NCBI RefSeq assembly: GCF_022808325.1
Contig: NZ_JALGCL010000001.1
Location: forward strand, 1,258,554-1,322,553
Direction of reading: 5' to 3'
Origin: Cognatiluteimonas sedimenti
Lineage (GTDB): Bacteria > Pseudomonadota > Gammaproteobacteria > Xanthomonadales > Xanthomonadaceae
DNA: 64,000 nt
The position numbers were made by a program, and so were the translations under genes. Below, one piece after another: positions 1-8,306 of the stretch. The notes below the pieces were generated by a model. The model had not been told where the DNA came from. It ran no database searches and saw only the letters and a list, made by a program, of their open reading frames with translations. How positions within the stretch are numbered: position 1 is the stretch's first letter; the number at the start of each line of letters is the position of its first letter.

Positions 1-873
1 GAAGCTGCCGCCGTCGCCGGCGACATAGGTGCGGGCGAAGCCGGGCACGCGGCAGCTGGCCTCGCCCTGCACGAAGCCGCCCGGCGAGCGTGGCAGCGCG
101 GTGTCGTCCAGCCAGGCCTGGCCGGTCAGGCCCGGCATGAACAGGGTGAGGTCGCTGTCGATGCGGGTGCGTTCCAGCCGCACCGCGCCGGCCTCGAAAC
201 GCTGCGGCTTCTCGCCCAGCACCGTGTCGATGCCGCGCTTGCGCATTTCACCAAGGAGCATTCCCACCGCGCGCTCGCCAAGCCGCTGGCCGGGCGTCTG
301 CGAGGGGCTGAAGAAGACGAGCCGGAACTTGTCCCGGCGCCCCTGCCTGCGCAGCAGGGTATCGATGCCGAACACGAACTCGAACACCGGCCCGCCGCGC
401 ATCGCGATCGGCTCGTTCGGATTGCTGCCGAAGCCGAAGCACAGGGTGCCACCGTCGAGCGCGGCCAACCGGTCGCGGATCGCCTCGCCGGCCACCACGC
501 CTTCGCAGGGGATGATGGCGTGCTCGATGCCCGGCAGCTTGCGCAGGAAACGCGCGCCGGTGGCGATCACCAGGCCGTCGTTGTCCACGTCGCCGGCATC
601 GGTGCGGAGCCGGCGGCCGTCGGCCGAAAGCCCGGTGGCATGCGCGGCATGGAAATCGATGCGCTCGCGGCGCAGGAATCCCTCCAGCGGCACTACCAGG
701 TCCTCGCGCCGGCGTTGCCCCGACGGCAACCAGATGGTGCCCGGCAGGTACTGCAACTCGGCGACCGGCGCCACCAGCGTCAAGCGCGCGCGCGGCGCCT
801 GCCGGCGCAAGGTGCGCAGCGCGGTCAGGCCGGCGAAACCGGCGCCGACGACGGTGATCCGCGCGTCGTCCAT
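1..873 (-). CDS. SQR-like NAD(P)/FAD-dependent oxidoreductase, C-terminus cut by window edge
   Basis: The reading frame starts at ATG 873 and runs off the left edge with 291 codons visible. The N-terminus has an FAD-binding GxGxxG (GAGFAG, residues 10-15), and an ATG loop (ATGAR, about 104-108) is the second dinucleotide-binding signature. Two cysteines, Cys123 and Cys145, sit roughly where SQR-family enzymes carry two of their catalytic cysteines, and a second FAD motif (VAGDGGSF) lies at the edge. The gene begins 7 bp after the DUF442 lipoprotein stop and looks like part of the same leftward operon as sqr. A sulfide or flavocytochrome-c-like oxidoreductase role is inferred from family resemblance and context; another flavin oxidoreductase is possible. 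Confidence 0.75.
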   Translation of the reverse strand, partial: MDDARITVVGAGFAGLTALRTLRRQAPRARLTLVAPVAELQYLPGTIWLPSGQRRREDLVVPLEGFLRRERIDFHAAHATGLSADGRRLRTDAGDVDNDGLVIATGARFLRKLPGIEHAIIPCEGVVAGEAIRDRLAALDGGTLCFGFGSNPNEPIAMRGGPVFEFVFGIDTLLRRQGRRDKFRLVFFSPSQTPGQRLGERAVGMLLGEMRKRGIDTVLGEKPQRFEAGAVRLERTRIDSDLTLFMPGLTGQAWLDDTALPRSPGGFVQGEASCRVPGFARTYVAGDGGSF

Positions 874-880
874 GGTCGAA

Positions 881-1462
881 CTACCGGCCAAGGCCCAGCG
901 CCTCCCGCAGCCGCGGCTCGGTACTGGTCATCCCGGCCTTGCGCGCCAGCGCCAGCGCCGCATCCACCGGCACGCCGTCGAATTCAGCCTGTTCCAGCGC
1001 CAGCAGCGCGCCGGCGCGGTTGCCACTGGCGCAATGCACCAGCACCTGGCCGTGGCCTGGCGCGAGCGCATCGTGCAGCAGGCGCGCATTGTCGACGGTG
1101 ATGCCATCGGCACCGGCGACCGGGATCTGCACGTACCGCAGCCCCGCCGCGCGCACCTCGGAGCCTTCGTCGCGACCCGCCAGTTCCTCCCCGGTGCGCA
1201 GGTTGACGACCGTGGCGACGCCGCGGGCGGCGATCGCGCTCCAGTCGCCGGGCGCGGGCTGGCCCGCCGTGTACAGGCCTGGCAACACTTCGACCACGGC
1301 CACCGTCGGCGTCGTCACCTCCGGAGGGTTGGAGGCGCAGCCGGCCGCGAGCAGCAGCGCGAATGCAATGGCGGCAATGCGCGGCACGCCGCGCCCGCAC
1401 CTGACCGGCGTGGCGCAGGTGGCGGCGGAAGCGGATACGGGATGGGATCGGGATGGGTGCAT
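881..1462 (-). CDS. DUF442 (tyrosine-phosphatase-like/sulfurtransferase) lipoprotein
   Basis: This is a 193-residue protein with a hydrophobic signal segment and a lipobox ending LAAGC (Cys42), so it is predicted to be a periplasm-facing lipoprotein. The rest is a DUF442 dual-specificity-phosphatase-like domain with the HCxxGxR loop (HCASGNR, Cys144 and Arg149). In the Blh proteins of Xylella and Agrobacterium a DUF442 domain is fused to a persulfide dioxygenase and works in sulfur transfer; here it is a separate exported protein in a locus that also encodes the dioxygenase. A start at GTG 1387 (VPRIAAI) would give a shorter signal peptide and is a real alternative. It lies 59 bp after trxC and 7 bp before the flavoprotein. 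The sulfur-transfer role is inference; phosphatase activity is the alternative. Confidence 0.8.
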   Translation of the reverse strand: MHPSRSHPVSASAATCATPVRCGRGVPRIAAIAFALLLAAGCASNPPEVTTPTVAVVEVLPGLYTAGQPAPGDWSAIAARGVATVVNLRTGEELAGRDEGSEVRAAGLRYVQIPVAGADGITVDNARLLHDALAPGHGQVLVHCASGNRAGALLALEQAEFDGVPVDAALALARKAGMTSTEPRLREALGLGR

Positions 1463-1521
1463 CGTGGTGCTACTCGGAAAGTGTGGAAGGACAGGCGACG
1501 CCGCGCAGCCGTCACCGGCCA

Positions 1522-1959
1522 TCATGGCAACTGCGCGCGCGTCCAGCGCACGATGTCGGCCGCACCCATCGCACCGGCCTGCCGCGCAAGTTCGCGGCCA
1601 TGGTGGAACAGCGCCAGCGTCGGGATACTGCGGATGCCGAAGCGATTGCCCAGCGCCGGTTGCGCTTCGGTGTCGACCTTGGCCAGGCGCACGCGCGGCT
1701 CCAGTTGCGCGGCGGCCTGCTCGAACTGCGGCGCCATCATCCGGCACGGCCCGCACCACGGCGCCCAGAAGTCGACCAGCACCGGCAGCTGGCCACGCTC
1801 GACGTGGGCGGTGAAGCCCGGTGCGTCCAGCGCCAGCGGCTGACCGGTGAACAGCGGCTGGTGGCAGCGCCCGCAGTCCGGGCGCGCGTCCAGGCGCCCT
1901 GCGGGCACGCGGTTGAGCGACTGGCAGTGCGGACAGGCGACGAGCAGCGGATCGGTCAT
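1522..1959 (-). CDS. trxC: Thioredoxin 2 (TrxC)
   Basis: The protein has 145 residues. An N-terminal zinc-ribbon with two CxxC pairs (Cys9/Cys12 and Cys29/Cys32) precedes a thioredoxin fold with the intact WCGPC active site (Cys69, Cys72) and the cis-proline segment SIPT. This arrangement defines thioredoxin 2, a cytoplasmic disulfide reductase. Its ATG overlaps the stop of the RND pump gene by 4 bp, so the two are translationally coupled. In this locus it could release sulfide from protein or low-molecular-weight persulfides, a known activity of thioredoxins; that application is inference from the neighbours. Confidence 0.93.
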   Translation of the reverse strand: MTDPLLVACPHCQSLNRVPAGRLDARPDCGRCHQPLFTGQPLALDAPGFTAHVERGQLPVLVDFWAPWCGPCRMMAPQFEQAAAQLEPRVRLAKVDTEAQPALGNRFGIRSIPTLALFHHGRELARQAGAMGAADIVRWTRAQLP

Positions 1960-4900
1960 GCGGCCTCCTCGCGCGGCGCCGCTTTCGGGCGCGCGCGCAA
2001 CAACGCGTAGTACAGCAATGGGATCACGACCAGCGTGAGCGCCGTGCTGACGAGGATGCCGAAGATCAGCGAGACCGCCAATCCGTTGAAGATCGGATCG
2101 TCGAGGATGAAGAACGCGCCGAGCATCGCGGCCAGCCCGGTCAGCACGATGGGCTTGGCGCGTACCGCGCAGGCATCCACCACGGCATCGGCCAGCGCCA
2201 CGCCACGCGCGGTTTCCTGGTTGATGAAGTCCACCAGGAGGATGGAATTGCGCACGATGATCCCGGCCAGCGCGATCATGCCGATCATCGAGGTCGCGGT
2301 GAATTGCGCGCCCAGCAGCGCGTGCCCCGGCATCACCCCGATCACGGTCAGCGGAATCGGCGCCATGATCACCAGCGGCACCAGGTAGCTGCGGAACTGC
2401 GCCACCACCAGCAGGTAGATCAGGACCATGCCGGCAGCGTAGGCGATGCCCATGTCGCGGAAGGTCTCGTAGGTGATCTGCCATTCGCCGTCCCATTTGA
2501 CCGCGAAGCCGCTGGTGTCGGCGGGCTGGGCGACGAAGCTCTGCGCGATTTCCTGCCCGCCGACACGGTGTTCGCGCAGCTGGCCGACCAGGTCGAACAT
2601 GCCGTACAGCGGGCTGTCCAGGCGGCCGGCCTCGTCGCCGGTGACGTAGACGACCGGCAGCAGGTCCTTGTGGTGGATGGCGCCGTCCCACGGCGCCTCC
2701 TGCACCGCCACTAGCTCCGACAGCGGAACGAGCTGGCCTTGGCCGCCGCGTACCTGCAGCGCGAGCAGGCGCTGCGTCGTGGCCTGGTCGCCTGCGGGCA
2801 GGCGCAGGCGCACCGGTCGCGGGTATTTCGACGCGCCGTCGTGCACGTAGGTGGCGTCCAGGCCGGTCAAGGCCGCGGCCAGCGCGTCGGCGATCGCCGA
2901 CTGCGGCACGCCCAGGCGCGCGGCGCGCGCGCGATCGACCACCAGCACCTCGCGCGGGGCATCGCTTTCGACGCTGGTATCGACATCGACGATGCCTTCG
3001 GTGGCGCGGAAACGCTGTTCCAGCGCCTTGGCCAGCCTGCGGCTGGCCGCGTAGTCGGGGCCATACAACTCGGCGACCAGCGGCGCCAGCACCGGCGGCC
3101 CGGGCGGCACTTCGACCACTTTCACCGATGCGCCGTGGCGCCGCCCGATCGCGTCCAGTTGCGGCCGCAGCGCGCGCGCGATGTCGTGGCTCTGGCGTTC
3201 GCGCTGGTGCTTGTCGACCAGGTTGACCTGCAGGTCGCCGACGTTGCCGCCGCTGCGCAGGAAGTACTGCCGCACCAGGCCGTTGAAGTTGATCGGCGCG
3301 GCGGTGCCGGCATAGCCCTGGTAATCCAGCACCTCGGGCACCTTGTCCACGACCGCGGCCAGTTCCACCAGCAGCGCGTTGGTGGCTTCCAGGGTGCGGC
3401 CCTCGGGCAGGTCCACCACCACCTGCAGTTCGGACTTGTTGTCGAACGGCAGCATCTTCAGCACCACCGCCTGGAACACCGCCAGCGACGCGGCCAGCAG
3501 CACCAGCGCGGCGATGCCACCGAACAGCCACAGGCGCCGGCGGCCGCCGCGCGCGGGATCCAGGAACGGGCGCATCAGCCTGGAGAACATGCGCTTCAGC
3601 CTTGTTTCGCGGGCCGCTTCGGCTTCGCCGGCATGGTCGCCGTCGTCCGTGGCGGGCAGGTGCCTGCCCAGCAGCTTCAGCGACAGCCAGGGCGTCACCA
3701 CCAGCGCGATCGCCAGCGACAGCAGCATGCCGACCGAGGCGTTGATCGGGATCGGGCGCATGTACGGCCCCATCAGGCCGGAGACGAAGGCCATCGGCAT
3801 CAGCGCGGCGATCACGGTGAAGGTCGCCAGGATGGTCGGGCCGCCGACTTCGTCCACCGCCGGAGGGATCGCCTCGCGCAGGCTCTTGCCTCCGAGCGCC
3901 ATGTGCCGGTGGATGTTCTCGACCACGACGATCGCGTCGTCCACGAGGATGCCGATCGAGAAGATCAGCGCGAACAACGAGACGCGGTTGAGGGTGAAAC
4001 CCATCGCCCATGACGCGAACAGCGTCACCGCCAGCGTCAACACCACCGCGCTGCCGACCACGATCGCCTCGCGCCAGCCCAGCGCGAACAGCACCAGCAG
4101 CACCACCGAGCCGGTGGCGAACACCAGCTTCTGGATCAGCTTCATCGCCTTGTCGGTGGCGGTCTGGCCGTAATCGCGGGTCACGGTGGCATGCACGCCG
4201 TCGGGGATCAGTTCGTCCTGCACCTGGCGCAGGCGCGCGGCAACCGCGCCGGTGATGTCGGCGGCATTGCTGCCGGGCTTCTTGGCGACCGCTATGGTCA
4301 CCGCGGGCGCCAGTCCCGCGATCGGGCCGGCGCGTCCGGGCGGTGCGCCATGCCAGGCGTAGCGCGTGGCGAGGTCGCCTCCGGCGCGCACCGTGGCAAC
4401 GTCGGACAAGCGCAACGGCTTGCCGCCGGACAACCCGACCACCAGGTCGGCGACATCGCGCGCGCTGGCCAGGAAGGTGCCGGCGGTTACCGGCACCGCG
4501 GCATTGCCGGCGACGCGTTCGCCGACCTGGCGCACGACATTGGCCGCCTGCAGCGCCTGGGCCAGGTCGGGCACCGCCAATCCGTACGCGGCAAGCCGCG
4601 CCGGATCCAGGGTCACCGCCACCACCCGGTCGGGCGCGCCGACGGTGTAGACGTCGCGCGTGCCGGGCACGCGCTTGAACTCGGTTTCCAGCGTGTGCGC
4701 GACTTCCGCCAGTTCGGTGGGCCCGCGTTGCAGGTCGTCGGTCCACAGCGTCACCGCCATCACCGGGACGTCGTCGATGCCCTTGGGCTTGATCAGCGGC
4801 TGGCCCACGCCCACGCCCGGCGGCAACCAGTCCTGGTTGGAATAGACCTGGTTGTAGAGGCGCACGATCGCCGGCTGGCGCTCGATGCCGACCGTGTATT

Positions 4901-5213
4901 CCACGGACAGCACGGCCATGCCCGGGCGGCTGATCGAGTACACGTGCTTGACGCCCTCGATTTCCGAGAGCTTCTGCTCCAGCGGCGTGCTGACGAGTTG
5001 CTCGACGTCGCGCGCGCTGGCGCCCGCGAACGGCACGATGACGTTGGCCATGGTGACGTCGATCTGGGGCTCTTCCTCGCGCGGCGTGACCAGCACCGCC
5101 ACCAGGCCCAGCAACAGGCCGAGCAGCGCCAGGATCGGCGTCAGCGGGTTGGCCTGGAAGGCGGCGGCCAGGCGGCCCGGCAGGCCCAGCCGGCCGTGGC
5201 CGGGGTCACTCAC
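1956..5213 (-). CDS. RND efflux transporter permease in the sulfide locus
   Basis: The protein has 1085 residues, the usual length of RND pumps. It has an N-terminal membrane segment, two large periplasmic loops, the TM4 signature GILVDDAIVVVENI with its adjacent aspartates, and a C-terminal membrane bundle matching the first. The GTG start at 5213 overlaps the end of the adaptor gene by 8 bp, and the stop overlaps trxC by 4 bp. It is of the AcrB/HAE type rather than clearly CzcA-like. The substrate cannot be read from sequence. No outer-membrane channel gene is present in the window. Position in a BigR/SQR operon suggests export of a sulfur compound or of a toxic product of sulfide oxidation. 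Confidence 0.93.
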   Translation of the reverse strand: MSDPGHGRLGLPGRLAAAFQANPLTPILALLGLLLGLVAVLVTPREEEPQIDVTMANVIVPFAGASARDVEQLVSTPLEQKLSEIEGVKHVYSISRPGMAVLSVEYTVGIERQPAIVRLYNQVYSNQDWLPPGVGVGQPLIKPKGIDDVPVMAVTLWTDDLQRGPTELAEVAHTLETEFKRVPGTRDVYTVGAPDRVVAVTLDPARLAAYGLAVPDLAQALQAANVVRQVGERVAGNAAVPVTAGTFLASARDVADLVVGLSGGKPLRLSDVATVRAGGDLATRYAWHGAPPGRAGPIAGLAPAVTIAVAKKPGSNAADITGAVAARLRQVQDELIPDGVHATVTRDYGQTATDKAMKLIQKLVFATGSVVLLVLFALGWREAIVVGSAVVLTLAVTLFASWAMGFTLNRVSLFALIFSIGILVDDAIVVVENIHRHMALGGKSLREAIPPAVDEVGGPTILATFTVIAALMPMAFVSGLMGPYMRPIPINASVGMLLSLAIALVVTPWLSLKLLGRHLPATDDGDHAGEAEAARETRLKRMFSRLMRPFLDPARGGRRRLWLFGGIAALVLLAASLAVFQAVVLKMLPFDNKSELQVVVDLPEGRTLEATNALLVELAAVVDKVPEVLDYQGYAGTAAPINFNGLVRQYFLRSGGNVGDLQVNLVDKHQRERQSHDIARALRPQLDAIGRRHGASVKVVEVPPGPPVLAPLVAELYGPDYAASRRLAKALEQRFRATEGIVDVDTSVESDAPREVLVVDRARAARLGVPQSAIADALAAALTGLDATYVHDGASKYPRPVRLRLPAGDQATTQRLLALQVRGGQGQLVPLSELVAVQEAPWDGAIHHKDLLPVVYVTGDEAGRLDSPLYGMFDLVGQLREHRVGGQEIAQSFVAQPADTSGFAVKWDGEWQITYETFRDMGIAYAAGMVLIYLLVVAQFRSYLVPLVIMAPIPLTVIGVMPGHALLGAQFTATSMIGMIALAGIIVRNSILLVDFINQETARGVALADAVVDACAVRAKPIVLTGLAAMLGAFFILDDPIFNGLAVSLIFGILVSTALTLVVIPLLYYALLRARPKAAPREEAA

Positions 5214-6279
5214 GGTTGCCTCCGGCGGCCTTGCGTTGCGCCGCCAGCGCCTGCACCGCGGCGACCGGGTCGGCGGCAATGGTCTCGCCGCGCACCAAGC
5301 CCGCCAGGACTTCGACCCGGTCGCCGCGGCGATCGCCCAGGCGCAGCTGCCGCAGCGACAGCCTGCCGTCCCGCAACACATACACGCCACTGACCTCGCC
5401 GCGCTGCACCAGCGCCGACGCCGGGATGCTGTTCGTCGGCGCAGCGGCGCCGGTGGCGATCGGGAACACCACCTTGGCGGTGGCGCCGGGCACTGGAGCG
5501 TCGCCGATGTCGGGCAACGCCACGCGCACGCCGACGCTGTGGGTCAACGGGTCGGCGGCCGGAAACACGACCACTGCGGCCGCGGCGACGGCGCGCCCGT
5601 CGGCGAACACGACCTGCGCGCGGCCGGCGCCGCGGATCGCGTCGGCCTCGGACTGCGGCACCTGCACTTCGATCCGCAGCGCGCCTGGCGCGTACACCGA
5701 CATCAGCGGCTGGCCCGGGTTGACGCTTTCGCCAGGTTCGACCCGCCGGGCGCTGACGATGCCGTCGAACGGCGCGCGCACCACCGTGTAGTCAGCCTGC
5801 TGGCCCGCCTGCGCCAGTTGTGCGCGCGCTGCGTCGCGCCCGGCCACCGCGCTGTCGCGGGCCGCGCGCGCCTGGTCCAGTTGCGATTTCGACACGTACT
5901 GACCACCGGCCAGCGCGGCGAAGCGGCGATAGTTGGACTCCGCTTCCGCCGCCGCGGCCTCGGCGGCGCGCAACTGCGCCCGCGCGGTATTGGCGCCGGC
6001 CTGCTGCTCCACGGCCGTCAGCCGCAACAGCACCGTGCCGGAAGCGACGCGGTCGTTCACGTCCGCGTTGACCACGGTCACCCGCCCGGCGGTCTGCGCC
6101 GACAGGTCGGCCTGGCGCACCGCCTCGACCACGCCATCCCAGCTGCGACCGCGGTCGCCGGCGGGCGCCTGCACGACCAGCGTTTGCAGCTTCGGCAGTG
6201 GCGGCAGCGCGGCCGGTGACGGTTCGCCGCCACACGCGGCCAGCGCGGCCAGCAACGCAGCCGCGAGAGTCGCGCGCAT
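5206..6279 (-). CDS. RND efflux periplasmic adaptor (membrane fusion) lipoprotein
   Basis: The protein has 357 residues. Starting at ATG 6279, 5 bp after the upstream stop, it opens with a signal segment ending LAAC, a probable lipobox. It then has the classic adaptor layout: a biotinyl-lipoyl half-motif, a long alpha-helical hairpin rich in Ala, Glu and Arg (about residues 100-165), the second lipoyl half (VVRAPFDGIV), a beta-barrel and a membrane-proximal domain. It links the inner-membrane RND pump encoded immediately downstream (8-bp overlap) to an outer-membrane channel that would have to be supplied from elsewhere in the genome. Confidence 0.92.
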   Translation of the reverse strand: MRATLAAALLAALAACGGEPSPAALPPLPKLQTLVVQAPAGDRGRSWDGVVEAVRQADLSAQTAGRVTVVNADVNDRVASGTVLLRLTAVEQQAGANTARAQLRAAEAAAAEAESNYRRFAALAGGQYVSKSQLDQARAARDSAVAGRDAARAQLAQAGQQADYTVVRAPFDGIVSARRVEPGESVNPGQPLMSVYAPGALRIEVQVPQSEADAIRGAGRAQVVFADGRAVAAAAVVVFPAADPLTHSVGVRVALPDIGDAPVPGATAKVVFPIATGAAAPTNSIPASALVQRGEVSGVYVLRDGRLSLRQLRLGDRRGDRVEVLAGLVRGETIAADPVAAVQALAAQRKAAGGNRE

Positions 6280-6284
6280 GCGGT

Positions 6285-6512
6285 TCAACGGCAGCAACTC
6301 GCGCCCTCTGCGTTCCGGCCGATCCCGAGCTTGCGCATGACCATGCCCGCCGGGCAAAAACCGGTAAACGCCGACTGGAACAAGTTGAGGCCGATGAAGG
6401 CGGTGAGCAGCCACCACCACGGCGAGACCAGCTGCGTCAGCGCGACGCTGGCCAGGACCATCACCCCGGCGAAGGCCATGATGGCGCGATCCAGGGACAT
6501 CGGTGTTTTCAT
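6285..6512 (-). CDS. DUF2892 (YgaP transmembrane domain-like) inner-membrane protein
   Basis: This is a 75-residue protein with two hydrophobic helices (about residues 10-25 and 32-50) followed by FCPAG, the cysteine-containing end typical of DUF2892. In E. coli YgaP this membrane unit is fused to a cytoplasmic rhodanese domain; here it stands alone, while a rhodanese-like remnant lies across the shared control region at 7950-8306. GGAG stands 8 bp before the ATG. It lies between sqr and the RND adaptor in one operon. A role in persulfide or thiol handling at the membrane is inferred only from context. Confidence 0.85.
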   Translation of the reverse strand: MKTPMSLDRAIMAFAGVMVLASVALTQLVSPWWWLLTAFIGLNLFQSAFTGFCPAGMVMRKLGIGRNAEGASCCR

Positions 6513-6558
6513 GTGCTTGCTCCGGGGAAAAAAGGGGGAGGGAAGATCGTGGGGACGC

Positions 6559-7842
6559 CTATTTTTTCGCGCCCTTGAGCCGCTCGATGCCGAGCAGTCC
6601 CATGATGTATTTCTCGTAGATCGGCTCGGACGTGCCGTGGCGCATCTTGTAGAGGAAGTACTTCTCGAAGCCGACCTTGGCCAGGTGCACCCACTTGCCC
6701 TCCCTGGCCCAGGTCACGTTGCGCGGCGGGATCTGCGGCAGGGCGACGAACGCCACGCCGGTATCGCCCATGTCGGCCAGGCACACCGCGTTCCAGGTGC
6801 CCTCGAAGTCGGCCGGCTTGCCCTGCAGTTCGGCCTGGATGTTGCGCACGATGGTGGTGACCATCGACTCGATCATGAAGCCGGTCTTGGGCGCACCGGT
6901 GGGAACCGGCGTCGCCTCCACCGGCGGGATCGCCACGCATACGCCGGCGGCGAAGATCCGCGGATGCTTCGGGCTGCGCTGGTGCTTGTCCACGATCACG
7001 AAGCCGCGCGGGTTGCACAGCCCCTCGACCGCGGCGACCGCATCCACGCCCTTGAACGCCGGCAGCAGCATCGCGTACTTGAACGGCACGACGTGCTCGT
7101 CCTGCGGCTGGCCCTTGCCGTCGTGCTCGACGGCAACGACTTCGCCGGGTCGTACTTCCTGCACCTTGGCGTTGGTGATCCACTTGATGTGGCGCTGGCG
7201 CAGTTCGTACTCCATCAGGCCCTTGGAATCGCCGACGCCACCCAGGCCCATGTGGCCGATGTAGGGTTCGCTGGTGATGTAGGTCATCGGCACCTTGTCG
7301 CGCAGCTTGCGGCGGCGCAGGTCGGCATCGAGGATCAGCGCGAACTCGTAGGCCGGTCCGAAGCAGCTGGCGCCCTGCACCGCGCCGACCACGATCGGGC
7401 CCGGGTCCTGGAGGAAGCGTTCGTACGCCTCCCAGGCGTGCTGCGCATGCGGCGTGGTGCAGACCGACTGGGTCAGGCCGCCGTCGGGACCGGTGCCCGG
7501 GACTTCCTCGAACGCGAGCTTGGGTCCGGTGCAGACCAGCAGGTAGTCGTAATCCAGCACCTGGCCGGCAGCGGTATGCACCTGGCGGCCGTCGGCATCG
7601 ATGCGCTGCGCCCCGGAGCCGTCGAAGGCGATGCCCTTGCGGCCCAGGTGCTCGGCGGCATCCAGGGTGAAATCCCCGGATTTGCGCCAGCCCACCGCCA
7701 GCCACGGGTTGGACGGGGTGAAACTGAAGCGGTCGCCCAGCCCGACCACCGTGACCGGATGGTCCTTGCCCAGCGTTTCGCGCAATTCGTAGGCCGCGGC
7801 CATGCCGCCGAGCCCTGCGCCTAGCACCACGATCCTGGCCAT
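6559..7842 (-). CDS. sqr: Sulfide:quinone oxidoreductase
   Basis: This is a 427-residue FAD flavoprotein with N-terminal GAGLGG, an internal CTGPK loop and a second FAD motif (AAGVC). Counting from the chosen start, Cys128, Cys160 and Cys302 match the three-cysteine pattern of SQR; Cys128 and Cys160 have the same numbering as in the Acidithiobacillus enzyme. It would oxidise sulfide, pass electrons to quinone and release a persulfide, at the cytoplasmic face of the membrane. ATG 7842 is preferred over ATG 7851 because GGAGG lies 9 bp upstream of the former and directly abuts the latter. It heads the leftward operon, behind a near-consensus promoter overlapped by a palindrome. Confidence 0.92.
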   Translation of the reverse strand: MARIVVLGAGLGGMAAAYELRETLGKDHPVTVVGLGDRFSFTPSNPWLAVGWRKSGDFTLDAAEHLGRKGIAFDGSGAQRIDADGRQVHTAAGQVLDYDYLLVCTGPKLAFEEVPGTGPDGGLTQSVCTTPHAQHAWEAYERFLQDPGPIVVGAVQGASCFGPAYEFALILDADLRRRKLRDKVPMTYITSEPYIGHMGLGGVGDSKGLMEYELRQRHIKWITNAKVQEVRPGEVVAVEHDGKGQPQDEHVVPFKYAMLLPAFKGVDAVAAVEGLCNPRGFVIVDKHQRSPKHPRIFAAGVCVAIPPVEATPVPTGAPKTGFMIESMVTTIVRNIQAELQGKPADFEGTWNAVCLADMGDTGVAFVALPQIPPRNVTWAREGKWVHLAKVGFEKYFLYKMRHGTSEPIYEKYIMGLLGIERLKGAKK

Positions 7843-7885
7843 CTTCAGCATCCTCCGGCGCCGTGGCGCCGCTGTGTCGGGATTT

Positions 7886-7914
7886 ATATTAGTTATATCT
7901 TATATTAGTGTCAA
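7886..7914 (-). promoter_or_regulatory. sqr promoter with overlapping probable BigR operator
   Basis: Read on the minus strand, -35 TTGACA (7909-7914) and -10 TAATAT (7886-7891) are separated by 17 bp, a near-perfect sigma-70 promoter for sqr. An imperfect palindrome with arms ATATTAG (7886-7892) and CTTATAT (7899-7905; 6 of 7 positions pair) covers the -10 and spacer. TTATATTAG also occurs twice, 16 bp apart, at 7884-7892 and 7900-7908. BigR is known to bind an AT-rich palindrome overlapping its target promoter. The island stands out against the high-GC surroundings. That BigR binds here is inference. Confidence 0.75.
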
Positions 7915-7949
7915 CTGATATTGTTGACGCTGCAGAAGGAGCAATCGCC

Positions 7950-8306
7950 ATGTCGCCAACCGCCGCGAACCGGGCCGCAGGGCCCGGATGCATATGCCGG
8001 CAAATGCCTCCACGGGCATTCGACGCCCGCCTGCGCGCGGGTGTCTTGATCGATATCAGGAAACGTGCCGAATCCGGCGCCGGGGCCAGCGCCGGGGCCA
8101 GCGCCGTGCGGCGCGGCAGGCCTGTGTTGCCGGTCGCCGTTCGGGCACCGGCGCACGCCCGCGCGGGGGACCAACCCGCCGAAGGCCTCCGCCGAACGGC
8201 CTGCACCGCAGGGGGCGCGGCCCGGGGCGCGCGCCACGAGGCCGCTTGCACGACCGGCGGCGCCAGCGACTGGACTGTGGCCGGGCTGCGCCCGACCATG
8301 CGCTGA
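7950..8306 (+). pseudogene. Rhodanese-like ORF, probably decayed, coupled to the ArsR gene
   Basis: This open frame of 118 codons has a good ribosome site (AAGGAG, GGAG 8 bp before the ATG), and its stop shares bases with the next start (TGATG). The N-terminal part (DARLRAGVLIDIR) resembles the start of a rhodanese domain and the end (TTGGASDWTVAGL) resembles the closing GG-x-x-x-W-x-x-AGLP segment. The middle is Ala/Gly-rich and lacks the catalytic CRxG loop. A CRS...GHR-like stretch appears at about 8123-8146 in the +1 frame, suggesting compensating frameshifts. It may serve as a leader coupling translation to bigR. It could also be a divergent intact protein. Confidence 0.45.

Noticed and set aside
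29-1843. Long rightward open frame opposite the oxidoreductase, lipoprotein and trxC genes
   Set aside because: The translation is low-complexity Arg/Ala/Pro without any domain, and the opposite strand holds three recognisable genes. It is a GC-bias shadow.
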